DNA of 64,000 nt from positions 46,646-110,645 of the forward strand of contig NZ_JAJMOX010000016.1 of NCBI RefSeq assembly GCF_020991455.1. Direction: 5' to 3'. The number at the start of each line of letters is the position of its first letter. Positions within the stretch are counted from its first letter, which is position 1. This stretch comes from Flavobacterium sp. JAS (GTDB taxonomy: Bacteria > Bacteroidota > Bacteroidia > Flavobacteriales > Flavobacteriaceae). Positions 1 through 7,973 of the stretch are shown in pieces. The position numbers were made by a program, and so were the translations under genes. The notes under the pieces were generated by a model. The model did not search any database. It worked only from the letters and a program-made list of their open reading frames with translations, and was not told where the DNA came from.

Positions 1-664
1 TTGCGATGTCATTGGGATTGATCATGCTAAGCGGGTTTGAACTTCCGTAGGCAGATAAGCTGCTTTGCCCGTTATTGAGACCTTCAATATCCGGACTGTT
101 CATAGGCACGCCGTCTATAACGTACAAGGGTTGTGTGGAAAAGCTCAGTGAACTGGCGCCTCGGATCTCGATACTGATACCTCCCCCAGGATCGGCACTG
201 TTCTCTATGACATTTACCCCAGCGGCCCGTCCGCCGATAAGTTGTTGAAAATTAGAATATCCACCTTCAGTACTGTTTTCTGTATCGACTTTTACAGTGG
301 ATGTTGCTATCTCGGATTTCTTTTTGCTCTCATATCCGATTACAATTACCTCGTCCATCTTGTTGCTATCGGTTTCTAAAGAAACAATGAGGGGTTGGGG
401 GATATTTGCAATGCTGTATTCTTTTGGTTTAAAACCGAGATAGGTAATTCTGAGTTTGCTCTGTGCGTTTGTGTATTCAATCTCAAATTGTCCATCAAGA
501 CCCGATGTTACAGCTTTATTCTCAGGTATCACCTGTATCTGTGCACCGGGTAAGGGTTGTCCGAGATCATCGTTTATTGTTCCGCTGATCTTTTTTTGTT
601 TTTGGGCCAGTAACTCGGCCCCGTAGAACATGGTAATGATCAAAATTATGCTTTTTAATCTCAT
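1..664 (-). CDS. SusC/RagA-family TonB-dependent outer-membrane transporter, N-terminal part
   Basis: The gene runs off the left edge, so only about 221 N-terminal residues are present. Reading the minus strand from the ATG at 664 gives a signal peptide (MRLKSIILIITMFYGAELLAQ). A carboxypeptidase-regulatory-like beta-sandwich follows (GTINDDLGQPLPGAQI, then TSGLDGQFEI). Next comes the SusC signature before the plug (MDEVIVIGYESKKKSE) and plug-domain motifs (IRGASSLSFSTQPLYVIDGVPM). Family members form the outer-membrane channel that imports oligosaccharides with a SusD lipoprotein. The gene is divergent from the GH16 gene, and the two share a regulatory region with a LacI-type operator. The usual ANPLYVVDGVP-type plug motif is intact. 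The family call is secure; the substrate can only be guessed from the neighbouring GH16. Confidence 0.93.
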   Translation of the reverse strand, partial: MRLKSIILIITMFYGAELLAQKQKKISGTINDDLGQPLPGAQIQVIPENKAVTSGLDGQFEIEYTNAQSKLRITYLGFKPKEYSIANIPQPLIVSLETDSNKMDEVIVIGYESKKKSEIATSTVKVDTENSTEGGYSNFQQLIGGRAAGVNVIENSADPGGGISIEIRGASSLSFSTQPLYVIDGVPMNSPDIEGLNNGQSSLSAYGSSNPLSMINPNDIA

Positions 665-926
665 ATTTTTTGGTTTAATAATTAGTTTGGTGAAATTATA
701 AAAGAAGCTCATTTCTCGGTGTACTATAACGATGTATTTCTTCTGCAACCGTTCCCAATATTTGGGAACGCTCCCAATGAAAATCCCGGTTGTAAATTGA
801 CATGGGGGAGGATCTAAGTTCTATTTTTGAAACAATTGTCATAGCAACAGATGAATTCACCAGATTACCTAGCATTTGAGGTTTTTGTTGATTTTGAATT
901 AAATGAAACTTTTAAACTAACCACAT
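665..926. promoter_or_regulatory. Divergent regulatory region between SusC-like gene and GH16
   Basis: This 262-base divergent spacer must hold the promoters of both flanking genes. It contains a palindrome cluster at 750-777, described separately. The rest is AT-rich and I see no convincing TAnnTTTG promoter element in it. Confidence 0.6.
750..777. promoter_or_regulatory. LacI-type operator overlapping a perfect 21-bp palindrome
   Basis: Positions 762-777 read TTGGGAACGCTCCCAA: six-base inverted arms around a core with a central CG, the classic form of a LacI/GalR operator. Positions 750-770 also form a perfect palindrome with nine-base arms (CGTTCCCAA and TTGGGAACG) around TAT, so a second half site overlaps the first. 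Lying between two divergent sugar-use genes, it probably binds a LacI-family repressor encoded outside the window. That the DNA is palindromic is directly visible; the regulator family is inferred. Confidence 0.65.
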
Positions 927-2765
927 ATGAACAGAATTAGAATTGGAAAAAGATTATTGTCGGGCATTACCCTGATTATGTTATTGCCCATTGGAGAGGT
1001 ATTGGCCCAGGAGGCAGGAAAAAAGGATATTACACATAGTAAGTCCCTCTCTGGGGCTTTAGCCGGATATCAATTGGCTTACGAAGACGATTTTAACGGG
1101 AATTCGTTAAATAAAGCCGATTGGTTTTACAGGCATGGCAACAAGAAACTCGGCGGTGGATTTAACCGAAGTGAAAATGTATCGATAGTGAGTAAAGATG
1201 GTGTGGGATACCTGGATATCGCCTACAAAAAAGATACCGACTACAATAACGATGGTGTAGCAGATCTCAGTGGAGGAGGGGTAATCTCTACCAAAGCTTT
1301 TGGCTACGGATATTATGAAGCGAGGATAAAGTTTTACAAAGGGTCAAAAGGCCTGCATGAATCCTTTTGGAACCATGGACTTGCATTGAATGTAAACGAT
1401 ACTGGGGATATGATTTTTAGCGAAGCAGTAAAACGCGATCTGAGACCCACAGACAATGTGGCCATTGAGATAGACGCCATTGAGCTGGATTCTTACATGA
1501 ATCTTGGCAAAACCAATTACTGGTTTAACAAAAAAGCCTGTGATTGTACCTCCGAGTCGACCGCAGCAGCATTTAATAGGTTCGATGCCTCCTATATGGA
1601 TTTGGACCAATGGATCAATGTTGGTTTCGAATGGCTGCCTGGCATGGTAAAATACTATATTAACGGAGTAGAGCGTTACCGTTATAGTTTCACTACTCCT
1701 TCCTACGCCGCGATGGAAGTGTGGTTAACTGCACTTGCCAATACACTTTGGTTCAAAGGTGAACCATTGCCCGATGCCAGTATGAAAGTAGATTATTTCA
1801 GGTATTACCATAAGCCCACCTATGCCAATTTAATTGGTAACAATAGTTTTGAGTTTGATGGCGCAGCTACTGAAACCGTGAGGAACTGGATAATCTATGA
1901 TGGTATTTATGATAATGAAAAAACCGATGGTTGCAGGGTGGTATACGATGGGACGGCTTATGAGGGTAAAGGCTACCTGCAACAGGATGGTAAATCGTCA
2001 GTGCCCTATATCGCTTCAAAGTACCAACTGGATTATATTCCTAATAGCACTTATAAGTTAACTGCGTGGATTAAAAGGTCTGCGGGAATGCAGAAGGCTA
2101 CTATGGAGGTTTTGCAGCCCGGGGCGAAGACGCTTAGTGTAAATATCCCGCCAGCGACCCAATGGACAAAGATAACCCTTGAAAACATTACAGTGGGGTC
2201 GAACACTGCAACTGTTGTATTTAACACTACAGGGGCAGACGGTGAATGGCTTAAAATAGATAAAGTTGAATTATTTGATATGACTGTAAAGAACCCGGTA
2301 AAACAATGGCCGCTAATCGTACAGGAATTGGAAGACGGCTACAGTGAATCGGGCCCATTTAGGGGAAGTTTCAATTTTAGTCCGCATGAAGGCGGTATTT
2401 GGGGCAATGCAGTTAAAGGTTATAACAGCAGTTCTATACGTATGTCCAACGGTGATGCAGGGCTTTTTGCGCAATGGTCACCAGTTATACCGGCCAAGGG
2501 CAACTATGATGTATATATCTACAAGCCGGTTTCAAAAGATGCCGATAGCAATGCTAAAATCGAGATAAAATATGATGGTGGGACGACTGTCAAGTATCTG
2601 GACTATACAGCAGGGCAGGCTGGGTGGGTATTTTTAGGTAACTATAAATTCACTGAAGGCAAAACCAACTACATCCGAAATTACGTCAATACAAAAGACA
2701 AAAAAATATTAGCCGATGCAATTGCCGTGACACCGACCGGTGAGAAGGCACCTACATTAGAGTGA
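927..2765 (+). CDS. Secreted GH16 endo-glycanase with C-terminal golvesin-like domain
   Basis: A 612-residue protein with an N-terminal signal peptide ending near LAQ (residue 28). Residues about 48-300 are a GH16 beta-jelly-roll. The catalytic signature EIDAIE gives nucleophile E181, D183 and acid/base E186, and the upstream HESFWNHG segment lines the cleft. Residues about 300-450 resemble a carbohydrate-binding beta-sandwich. Residues about 465-605 resemble the golvesin C-terminal-like domain (GIWG, then IPAKGNYDVYIY, GWVFLGNYKF, ADAIAV). GH16 enzymes hydrolyse beta-1,4 or beta-1,3 bonds in agar, carrageenan, porphyran, laminarin or lichenan; the sequence alone does not let me choose. It is divergent from a SusC-like gene and probably belongs to the PUL that continues to the left. 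GC content looks higher than in the AT-rich PUL to the right. Confidence 0.88.
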   Translation: MNRIRIGKRLLSGITLIMLLPIGEVLAQEAGKKDITHSKSLSGALAGYQLAYEDDFNGNSLNKADWFYRHGNKKLGGGFNRSENVSIVSKDGVGYLDIAYKKDTDYNNDGVADLSGGGVISTKAFGYGYYEARIKFYKGSKGLHESFWNHGLALNVNDTGDMIFSEAVKRDLRPTDNVAIEIDAIELDSYMNLGKTNYWFNKKACDCTSESTAAAFNRFDASYMDLDQWINVGFEWLPGMVKYYINGVERYRYSFTTPSYAAMEVWLTALANTLWFKGEPLPDASMKVDYFRYYHKPTYANLIGNNSFEFDGAATETVRNWIIYDGIYDNEKTDGCRVVYDGTAYEGKGYLQQDGKSSVPYIASKYQLDYIPNSTYKLTAWIKRSAGMQKATMEVLQPGAKTLSVNIPPATQWTKITLENITVGSNTATVVFNTTGADGEWLKIDKVELFDMTVKNPVKQWPLIVQELEDGYSESGPFRGSFNFSPHEGGIWGNAVKGYNSSSIRMSNGDAGLFAQWSPVIPAKGNYDVYIYKPVSKDADSNAKIEIKYDGGTTVKYLDYTAGQAGWVFLGNYKFTEGKTNYIRNYVNTKDKKILADAIAVTPTGEKAPTLE

Positions 2766-2769
2766 AGAT

Positions 2770-2794
2770 AAAGGTGGTGCGCCACCTTTTATTT
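2770..2794 (+). terminator. Rho-independent terminator after GH16
   Basis: An eight-base perfect stem, AAAGGTGG with CCACCTTT around a TGCG loop, is followed by TATTTTG. It begins five bases after the GH16 stop codon, so it should end that transcript. Confidence 0.8.
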
Positions 2795-3875
2795 TGCTGA
2801 GAAATTAAAAAGATCCCTAGATTGTCGCTATGCGAATTATTGACCCTTCGTGTGGAGCGAAATACTGCCCGGTAAACTTAAGGTTGTATCGAAAAACAGA
2901 TTTTGCCCGCACGATTTTTTGTTCAGAAGTCTGAGTTGTACTTAAGACCTCACCTGTAGGCACATAAAAGAAAAGGACAAACCAGGGGGAATTAAGCCAA
3001 TACGATTTAAATTCTTAAATATGGTTACAATAAAACAATCAACGGGGATTGCAGTATCATAAGCGCACTGACCCTATACACCAGCATTATGAAAATGAAC
3101 GATACTTATCTGCTACCCTATTGGAAAGCTTCTTTAAAACAATGGTGCAGCCTTAAAAATCGTGAAAGCAATTTTATGTAAAGGTTATAGCTGAAAATGG
3201 TGATTATCCAGCAGTACAATATTCAATTGCAAATCAGTTGAATGAAATCGGCAGTGATTTTCTAGATTTTAATTTGGTAGAAAAAAACAGCAATTCCAAT
3301 AATATACTTGCAAAAATTTCCGGAAAGGCCCCGGGGCAATGGTTCTATGGCTATTTCGGATTTTGAAAAGAATACAGGTTAGAAGTTTACCAATAATATA
3401 AATGTTCTAGCTCAAGTAACTGTTTAACACCATCCATTGAATGGCCTGTCAGTTACTATGTTGGATTTTTATACTAGCTTCAGCCTGAACCATATGCATT
3501 TGCGAGATGAAGTTCGATAAGCATTTTTGGGTCAAAGTTCTATAATTTGAAAATTTTGATTAAATCGTATTACAAGATTAAGCAAATAAGCTTTACTTTC
3601 TACAGTGCTTTCCCAAAGGAAAGTAAAGGGAACAATTTATCATGATGAAAAAGAATTACTAATCTTAAAAGAGTAAAAAAAAGAGTCACCTGATTTGTTG
3701 GAGTAAGAGTTGTCCAGGTTTAATATCCGTTTTGAAGATTTGCTTTTAGATTGGATTTTTTAGATATATAAATGGTACTGTGGAATAATTCACTTCAATG
3801 AAACTTGAACAGTTTTTCTTGAAAACAGAGGTGTTTAAATTTTTTAAGAAATGGAAATAAAGTTTATCGGACTGC
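2795..3875. other. Gene-poor intergenic stretch
   Basis: About 1.1 kb with no convincing gene. A 61-codon open stretch at 3181-3366 lacks a start codon and any recognisable domain. The sequence is interrupted in every frame and may be eroded coding DNA, but I cannot assign a parent family. Confidence 0.5.
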
Positions 3876-3915
3876 AAAAAAAAAAGCCTGAGGAATTAAT
3901 ACTGCTCAGGCTTTT
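3876..3915 (-). terminator. Rho-independent terminator for the DUF4334 gene
   Basis: An 11-base perfect inverted repeat (AAAAGCCTGAG at 3882-3892, CTCAGGCTTTT at 3905-3915). On the minus strand it is followed by a run of ten T. It lies about 110 bases beyond the stop codon of the minus-strand gene at 4027, in the right orientation to end that transcript. Confidence 0.75.
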
Positions 3916-4026
3916 GGTTAAAATTTGGGGCAAGGATATGGACAATTGAACGGCTTAATTTTTTGTTGCAAAAAAAGTATCCACTGCATTTATAATTGAC
4001 TACAATGGTGAGATTCTTTTAAGGAG

Positions 4027-4548
4027 TTATATGTCATCTCTTACCAGAATAAAGAAAAATGAATTAGAATCACCTTTTGCATCCATAACGCCTAATAAAG
4101 TGTCCTCATCAATTTTTTTAAAAATATCATTAATGGGCAAATTGTCGTAAATCATGGTAGCTGAAATTTTATCTCTGTATTGTGTCATACGAAGACGTGC
4201 TTTATATTCGGTTGTTTCTATTTCTTCTCTAAAGTCACCAACTTTTCCTTCAACAGAAGGGTGATCCGCGCTCAATTTTGCTAGTTTGACAGGATCGGCA
4301 AAAAATGTATCCGTTCCATATGATGTATAGAAAACTAAGGGACTGACGTTTTGGGCGTCTTCAAAAATTTTTCCATACCATCCAGCTGCTTCTAAAGACC
4401 CATCTTGTGGATGGCCTGTATTTAATGAGTATCCCTTCCAATGACCAATTAATAATTCTATTGTTGCGGACTCAAGCTCGTCAAAAATTCGAAATGCATT
4501 TTCAGTGGTTGTTTTTCCAGTTTGTAATACTTGATTTAATGTTTCCAT
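4027..4548 (-). CDS. GXWXG / DUF4334 domain protein
   Basis: A 173-residue protein without a signal peptide. Residues about 25-80 match the GXWXG domain (IGHWKGYSLNTGHPQDG, then AAGWYGKIF). Residues about 115-170 match DUF4334 (MIYDNLPINDIFKKIDEDTLL, then GVMDAKG and FFILVR). The two domains normally occur together in a small cytoplasmic protein of unknown function in bacteria and fungi. The gene stands alone, is not part of the PUL, and has a good terminator downstream. Domain assignment is confident; no function is known to me. Confidence 0.85.
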   Translation of the reverse strand: METLNQVLQTGKTTTENAFRIFDELESATIELLIGHWKGYSLNTGHPQDGSLEAAGWYGKIFEDAQNVSPLVFYTSYGTDTFFADPVKLAKLSADHPSVEGKVGDFREEIETTEYKARLRMTQYRDKISATMIYDNLPINDIFKKIDEDTLLGVMDAKGDSNSFFFILVRDDI

Positions 4549-5109
4549 GAAGTTGAAATTTGAATTATAAAGACAAATTTCTGATTATTAAGGATAACGA
4601 TTGTGATACAAAAGTAGTCAATGATGAAACGTTTTAACGATTTATCTCTTTGATCAAGTTGCAAACCTAAACCCGGCAGGCTTTGTTTTTACTGAATTTC
4701 TGATTTTGAAAAACATCATCTGCTAAGATTCTGCCACCACGCGTGAGCATCTTACTTATCATCTGGTTGCTAAAATTACCAGTTTTACGGCGCTAGATTC
4801 AAAGCGAATGCTTCAAATATTTTATATGAAGAATCGCAAAATTAATACTAATTCTAGTATTGTTATATTTGCTAGTAGACCAGAAAATAGAGAGACAAAT
4901 TGCAAAACAGTACCCTCAAGAAGAAATTTACATTGATAAGATTCCAGAGAATGTAGAAAGGGAATATTACCTATATATTCTTGACTATTATAACTGGGAT
5001 GAACCTACGTTGCTTTTTAGCTAACATATAACAGCTAATCGAACAAAAGATTGTAGCGGATAGCCCTTACGCAAATACTATAAACATCGAAAATATTACC
5101 CCACAATTT
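4549..5109. other. Intergenic region with an orphan coding fragment
   Basis: No intact gene. An open stretch on the plus strand at 4830-5024 reads as a hydrophobic segment followed by QKIERQIAKQYPQEE and YYLYILDYYNWDEPTLLFS before a stop. It has no start codon and I do not recognise it; it may be the tail of a lost gene. Confidence 0.4.
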
Positions 5110-5394
5110 TCTTTCGGTGTACAATTTCCCAATCTGTAAGATTGCTGATTATGGTTTGTAGTCAATTGCCGTGTTCCGTAAGTTCATATTGAACCGTTAT
5201 AGGTTGTATATCTAAAACGGTTCGTTTTGCCAACTGGTTTATTTCCAATTCCTTTAATTCCTTGCTCAACATCCTGTTTGAAATTCCTTCTATGTCATTC
5301 AATATATCAGCCCCCCCTTTGTTGTAACAGCTAATAGAAGATGATCGATATTTTCCATTTACCGTCCATTGTCAAGTTTCGATTTTATCTGACA
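5110..5394 (-). pseudogene. Decayed HxlR-family regulator
   Basis: Translating the minus strand gives GKWK near the start, then DIEGISNRMLSKELKELE, LAKRTVLDIQPITVQYELTEHG, an in-frame stop, and LTDWEIVHRK. This follows the HxlR winged-helix pattern (GKW, then IS.RML...L.ELE, P..V.Y.LTE.G, L..W), but it has a stop in the last helix and frame breaks near a run of seven C at 5311-5317. It sits directly downstream of an intact HxlR gene in the same orientation, which suggests an old tandem copy. Confidence 0.7.
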
Positions 5395-5403
5395 TAATTT
5401 ACT

Positions 5404-5754
5404 CTACTGGTAATCAGTCTCTTTCGGTATTGGAACTATTTCATATTTTAAATTCCATTCTTTTATGTTTTCTAAGATTGGCAAAAAAGCCAGGCCTTTT
5501 TCAGACAACTTATATTCTACCCTCGGTGGTAGTTCCTTGTAGGCCAATCTTTCCAATAGTCCATCTTCTTCCAACTCTTTTAACTGTTCAGTTAGTACTT
5601 TCCTTGAAATGTGTGGTATTATGGCATCTAATTGACCAAAACGAATAGTACGGGTCCCCATCACATTTATAATGATCGGCTTCCATTTATTACCAATCGT
5701 GCCAATCGCCCTCGTAAAGGGACAATTTGAATTACAAAACTTTTCGTCTCTCAT
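5404..5754 (-). CDS. HxlR-family winged-helix transcriptional regulator
   Basis: A 116-residue protein with the full HxlR pattern: N-terminal cysteines (FCNSNCPFTRA), then GNKWKPIIINVM, ISRKVLTEQLKELEEDGLL and PPRVEYKLSEKG. Members are small MarR-like repressors or activators, often redox- or aldehyde-responsive, and usually control a divergent oxidoreductase gene. Here the divergent gene is a short-chain dehydrogenase 130 bases away, and the spacer carries inverted repeats that could be the binding site. Control of that gene, and self-control, is inferred from context. Confidence 0.9.
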   Translation of the reverse strand: MRDEKFCNSNCPFTRAIGTIGNKWKPIIINVMGTRTIRFGQLDAIIPHISRKVLTEQLKELEEDGLLERLAYKELPPRVEYKLSEKGLAFLPILENIKEWNLKYEIVPIPKETDYQ

Positions 5755-5770
5755 ATTTTTAAATTTTGTA

Positions 5771-5821
5771 GTTACCTAATAGTAACCAGAATAAACTATA
5801 ATAGTTACAAATATAAACTAT
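5771..5821. promoter_or_regulatory. Inverted repeats, probable HxlR operator
   Basis: Three short inverted repeats lie between the divergent genes: GTTAC-CTAATA-GTAAC (5771-5786), ACTAT-A-ATAGT (5795-5805) and ATAGTT with AACTAT (5801-5821). HxlR proteins bind such dyads as dimers. The repeats are directly visible; binding by the adjacent HxlR is inferred. Confidence 0.5.
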
Positions 5822-5827
5822 TGATAG

Positions 5828-5835
5828 TATCTTTG
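5828..5835 (+). promoter_or_regulatory. Probable -7 promoter element of the SDR gene
   Basis: TATCTTTG matches the Bacteroidota -7 consensus TAnnTTTG. It lies about 50 bases upstream of the dehydrogenase start. I do not see a clear TTTG at -33, so the promoter may depend on an activator. Confidence 0.45.
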
Positions 5836-5843
5836 TGAAATAA

Positions 5844-5887
5844 ATTGAATAATAATTGAATAATAATTGAATAATAATTGAATAATG
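5844..5887 (+). repeat. Four tandem 11-bp repeats running into a start codon
   Basis: The unit ATTGAATAATA starts at 5844, 5855, 5866 and 5877. The fourth copy changes into the ATG at 5885. The array occupies the leader and ribosome-binding region of the short-chain dehydrogenase, so copy-number changes would alter leader length without shifting the reading frame. Confidence 0.85.
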
Positions 5888-6637
5888 ACTAAATTAGAAA
5901 ACAAAGTAGTAGTTATTACAGGTGGTAATAGTGGAATTGGGTTGGGCATTGCCCAAGAATTTAAAAAAGAAGGTGCAAAAGGAGTTATTGTTGGTAGAAA
6001 TCAGGAAACTTTAGATAGTGCTGTGTTACAACTTGGCGATAATTTTTTAGCCATAAATGCAGATGTAACCAACGTTGCCGACCTGGAAAGAATATTTAAA
6101 GAAACATCTGAAAAGTTTGGGAAAATAGATGTGATTGTAGCCAATGCGGGCGCTGCAACTTTAGGAACTGTGGCAGATCTTGGCGAAGCCGACTATGACA
6201 AAGCGATGAATCTAAATCTTAAAAGTGTTTACTTCACTGTTAATAAAGCTCTGCCTTTTATGAATGATGGTAGCTCTATTATTCTTATCGGGTCGATTGC
6301 GGCTCATCGTTCATACCCCTCATTTGGGCTTTATGGTGCTGCAAAAGCAGCTGTAATCTTTTTTGCAAAAGCATTTTCAAATGATCTTTTAGGCAGAAAA
6401 ATTAGAGCAAATGTAATAACACCAGGTACAACAGATACACCAGCATTTGAGAAGTTTGTTCCCGCAGAACAAATTGAAGCTGTAAAAAAACACTTTGCAA
6501 GTGAAATACCGATAGGCAGGATTGGGCAATCATCCGACATAGGTAAAACAGCGGTATTTCTAGCTTCTGATGATTCTTCGTTTATCCTTGGTGCTGAAAT
6601 CCTTGTTGATGGCGGTACGACATATTTAGCTAAGTAA
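5885..6637 (+). CDS. Short-chain dehydrogenase/reductase (classical SDR)
   Basis: A 250-residue NAD(P)-dependent oxidoreductase. It has the Rossmann glycine motif TGGNSGIG (residues 12-19), NAGA (87-90), catalytic S137, Y150 and K154 (YGAAK) and the C-terminal GAEILVDGGTTYLAK. It resembles the many SDRs found next to HxlR regulators in Bacteroidota. The substrate is unknown. It is cytoplasmic and monocistronic, and is probably regulated by the divergent HxlR. A strong hairpin 60 bases downstream ends the transcript. Confidence 0.93.
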   Translation: MTKLENKVVVITGGNSGIGLGIAQEFKKEGAKGVIVGRNQETLDSAVLQLGDNFLAINADVTNVADLERIFKETSEKFGKIDVIVANAGAATLGTVADLGEADYDKAMNLNLKSVYFTVNKALPFMNDGSSIILIGSIAAHRSYPSFGLYGAAKAAVIFFAKAFSNDLLGRKIRANVITPGTTDTPAFEKFVPAEQIEAVKKHFASEIPIGRIGQSSDIGKTAVFLASDDSSFILGAEILVDGGTTYLAK

Positions 6638-6681
6638 ATAATTGAACCATATGTCTCGTCCTAAAAAAGCGATACAGATTA

Positions 6682-7922
6682 TTACATAAAAATAATTAAT
6701 AAAACAGTTGCAAGAACGTTCTTGCAACTGTTTTTTGTTTTATAAGTTCTCATTTGGATTTTATCTTGAGAATGCATCTGATTTGGTGTTAACATGTGAT
6801 TAGAGTAATGTGGTCTGAGTTCATTATAAATATGGATTGATTCCTTTATTATTAGGTTTGTGATTTTTCTTTTTTGATGATACTTATCAATCATAAATTC
6901 TTGTTTTAAAATTCCATTAATTCTTTCTGCTATTGCATTTTCATAGGGATCCGAGTTTTGTGTCATACTACATAGTACTTTGTTTTTGATAAGCTCTTTT
7001 TGATATTCATTAGCACAATATTGCAAGCCTCTATCAGAATGATAAATTAGAGTTAGCGCATTATGCGTTCTTTGCTTAAGAGCCATTTTTAGAGCCTTTA
7101 AACTACTTTGAGTATTGAGATTCTCAGCAACATAATATCCCATTATCTTCTTTGAATAAGCATCAGTGATTAAGCTTCGATAACACGGATTGTCTCTTTT
7201 TCCGATATATGTAATATCAGAATCCCAAACCTGTTCAGGACGATTTATTTCTAAGTCTAAAATTCGATTTTCATGCTTTCTAAAACGGTGATTTCGTCTG
7301 GCCGATTCAAAACTTTTAAAACCTAATCCGTTTTGTATGCGCCACTTGATAAAACGATGGTCCTGTTCGACAATATTGTTGAGATATTTACACTGTCGGA
7401 TTTTAATCTTTGAGAACGAACGCTTATTATAGACTTTAATAGCGGCAGTATTAGAACCACTTTTATCAATGTTTATATCTTGGCTGGCAGTTATTACTAA
7501 TTGGTTTAATTAGAAATGACTGAGCGCTCGTTCTCTGTCTTTTTCTAGTCAAAAGAAAGTCTACCGTATTGCCTAATTTATCTACTGCTCTATATAAATA
7601 ACACCAAATACCTTTACCTTTTACTTTGATATAGGTTTCATCCAATCTCCAACTTCTATCTACTTTACCCTTTCTCTTTTTTATCTTTGACTCAAGCAAA
7701 GGTGTAAACTTATAAACCCAACGCTGAATAGTAGCATGATCAACAGAAACTCCCCGCATTTCCATGATCTCTTCAACATCCCGATAGCTTAATGCAAACC
7801 TAAGCTTAAAACATACGGCCTGCAGTAAAATAGACTTCGGATAGCAATGACCTTTCGTATTTATGAGTTTAAGAATTTAAAAAAAGGTAAAGATAAAACT
7901 TAGTTTTAGATGCGACAGAACC
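6682..7922 (-). mobile_element. Chimeric IS remnant: IS6-family 5' part joined to IS3-family orfB 3' part
   Basis: On the minus strand the segment begins at 7922 with GGTTCTGTCGCA, which resembles the terminal repeat of IS6-family elements. It then encodes an IS6 transposase N-terminus (YRDVEEIMEMRGVSVDHATIQ, then SWRLDETYIKVKGK and RAVDKLGNTVDFLLTRKRQRT). A frameshift near 7495 is followed by INIDKSGSNTAAI and VEQDHRFIKWRIQNGLGFKSF. At about 7290-7303 the frame passes without a stop into an IS3-type OrfB integrase core (WDSDITYIGKRDNPCYRSL, HSDRGLQYC, DPYENAIAERINGILKQEF, LRPHYSN) that ends at 6682. Neither transposase is complete, so the segment is dead. Confidence 0.8.
6701..6736 (+). terminator. 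Perfect 34-bp palindrome, bidirectional terminator
   Basis: Positions 6701-6717 (AAAACAGTTGCAAGAAC) pair perfectly with 6718-6734, leaving no unpaired centre, and T-runs flank both sides. It terminates the dehydrogenase and, on the other strand, lies inside the frame of the transposase tail that runs to 6682. Confidence 0.75.
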
Positions 7923-7973
7923 AAAAATGTTTAAGTAATATATTGTTTGATAGTTGTTTACTTTTTTGAAATA

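Noticed and set aside
3181..3366. A 61-codon open stretch in the empty region after GH16
   Set aside because: Has no start codon and no recognisable family; a faint likeness to a TonB-plug segment did not hold up.
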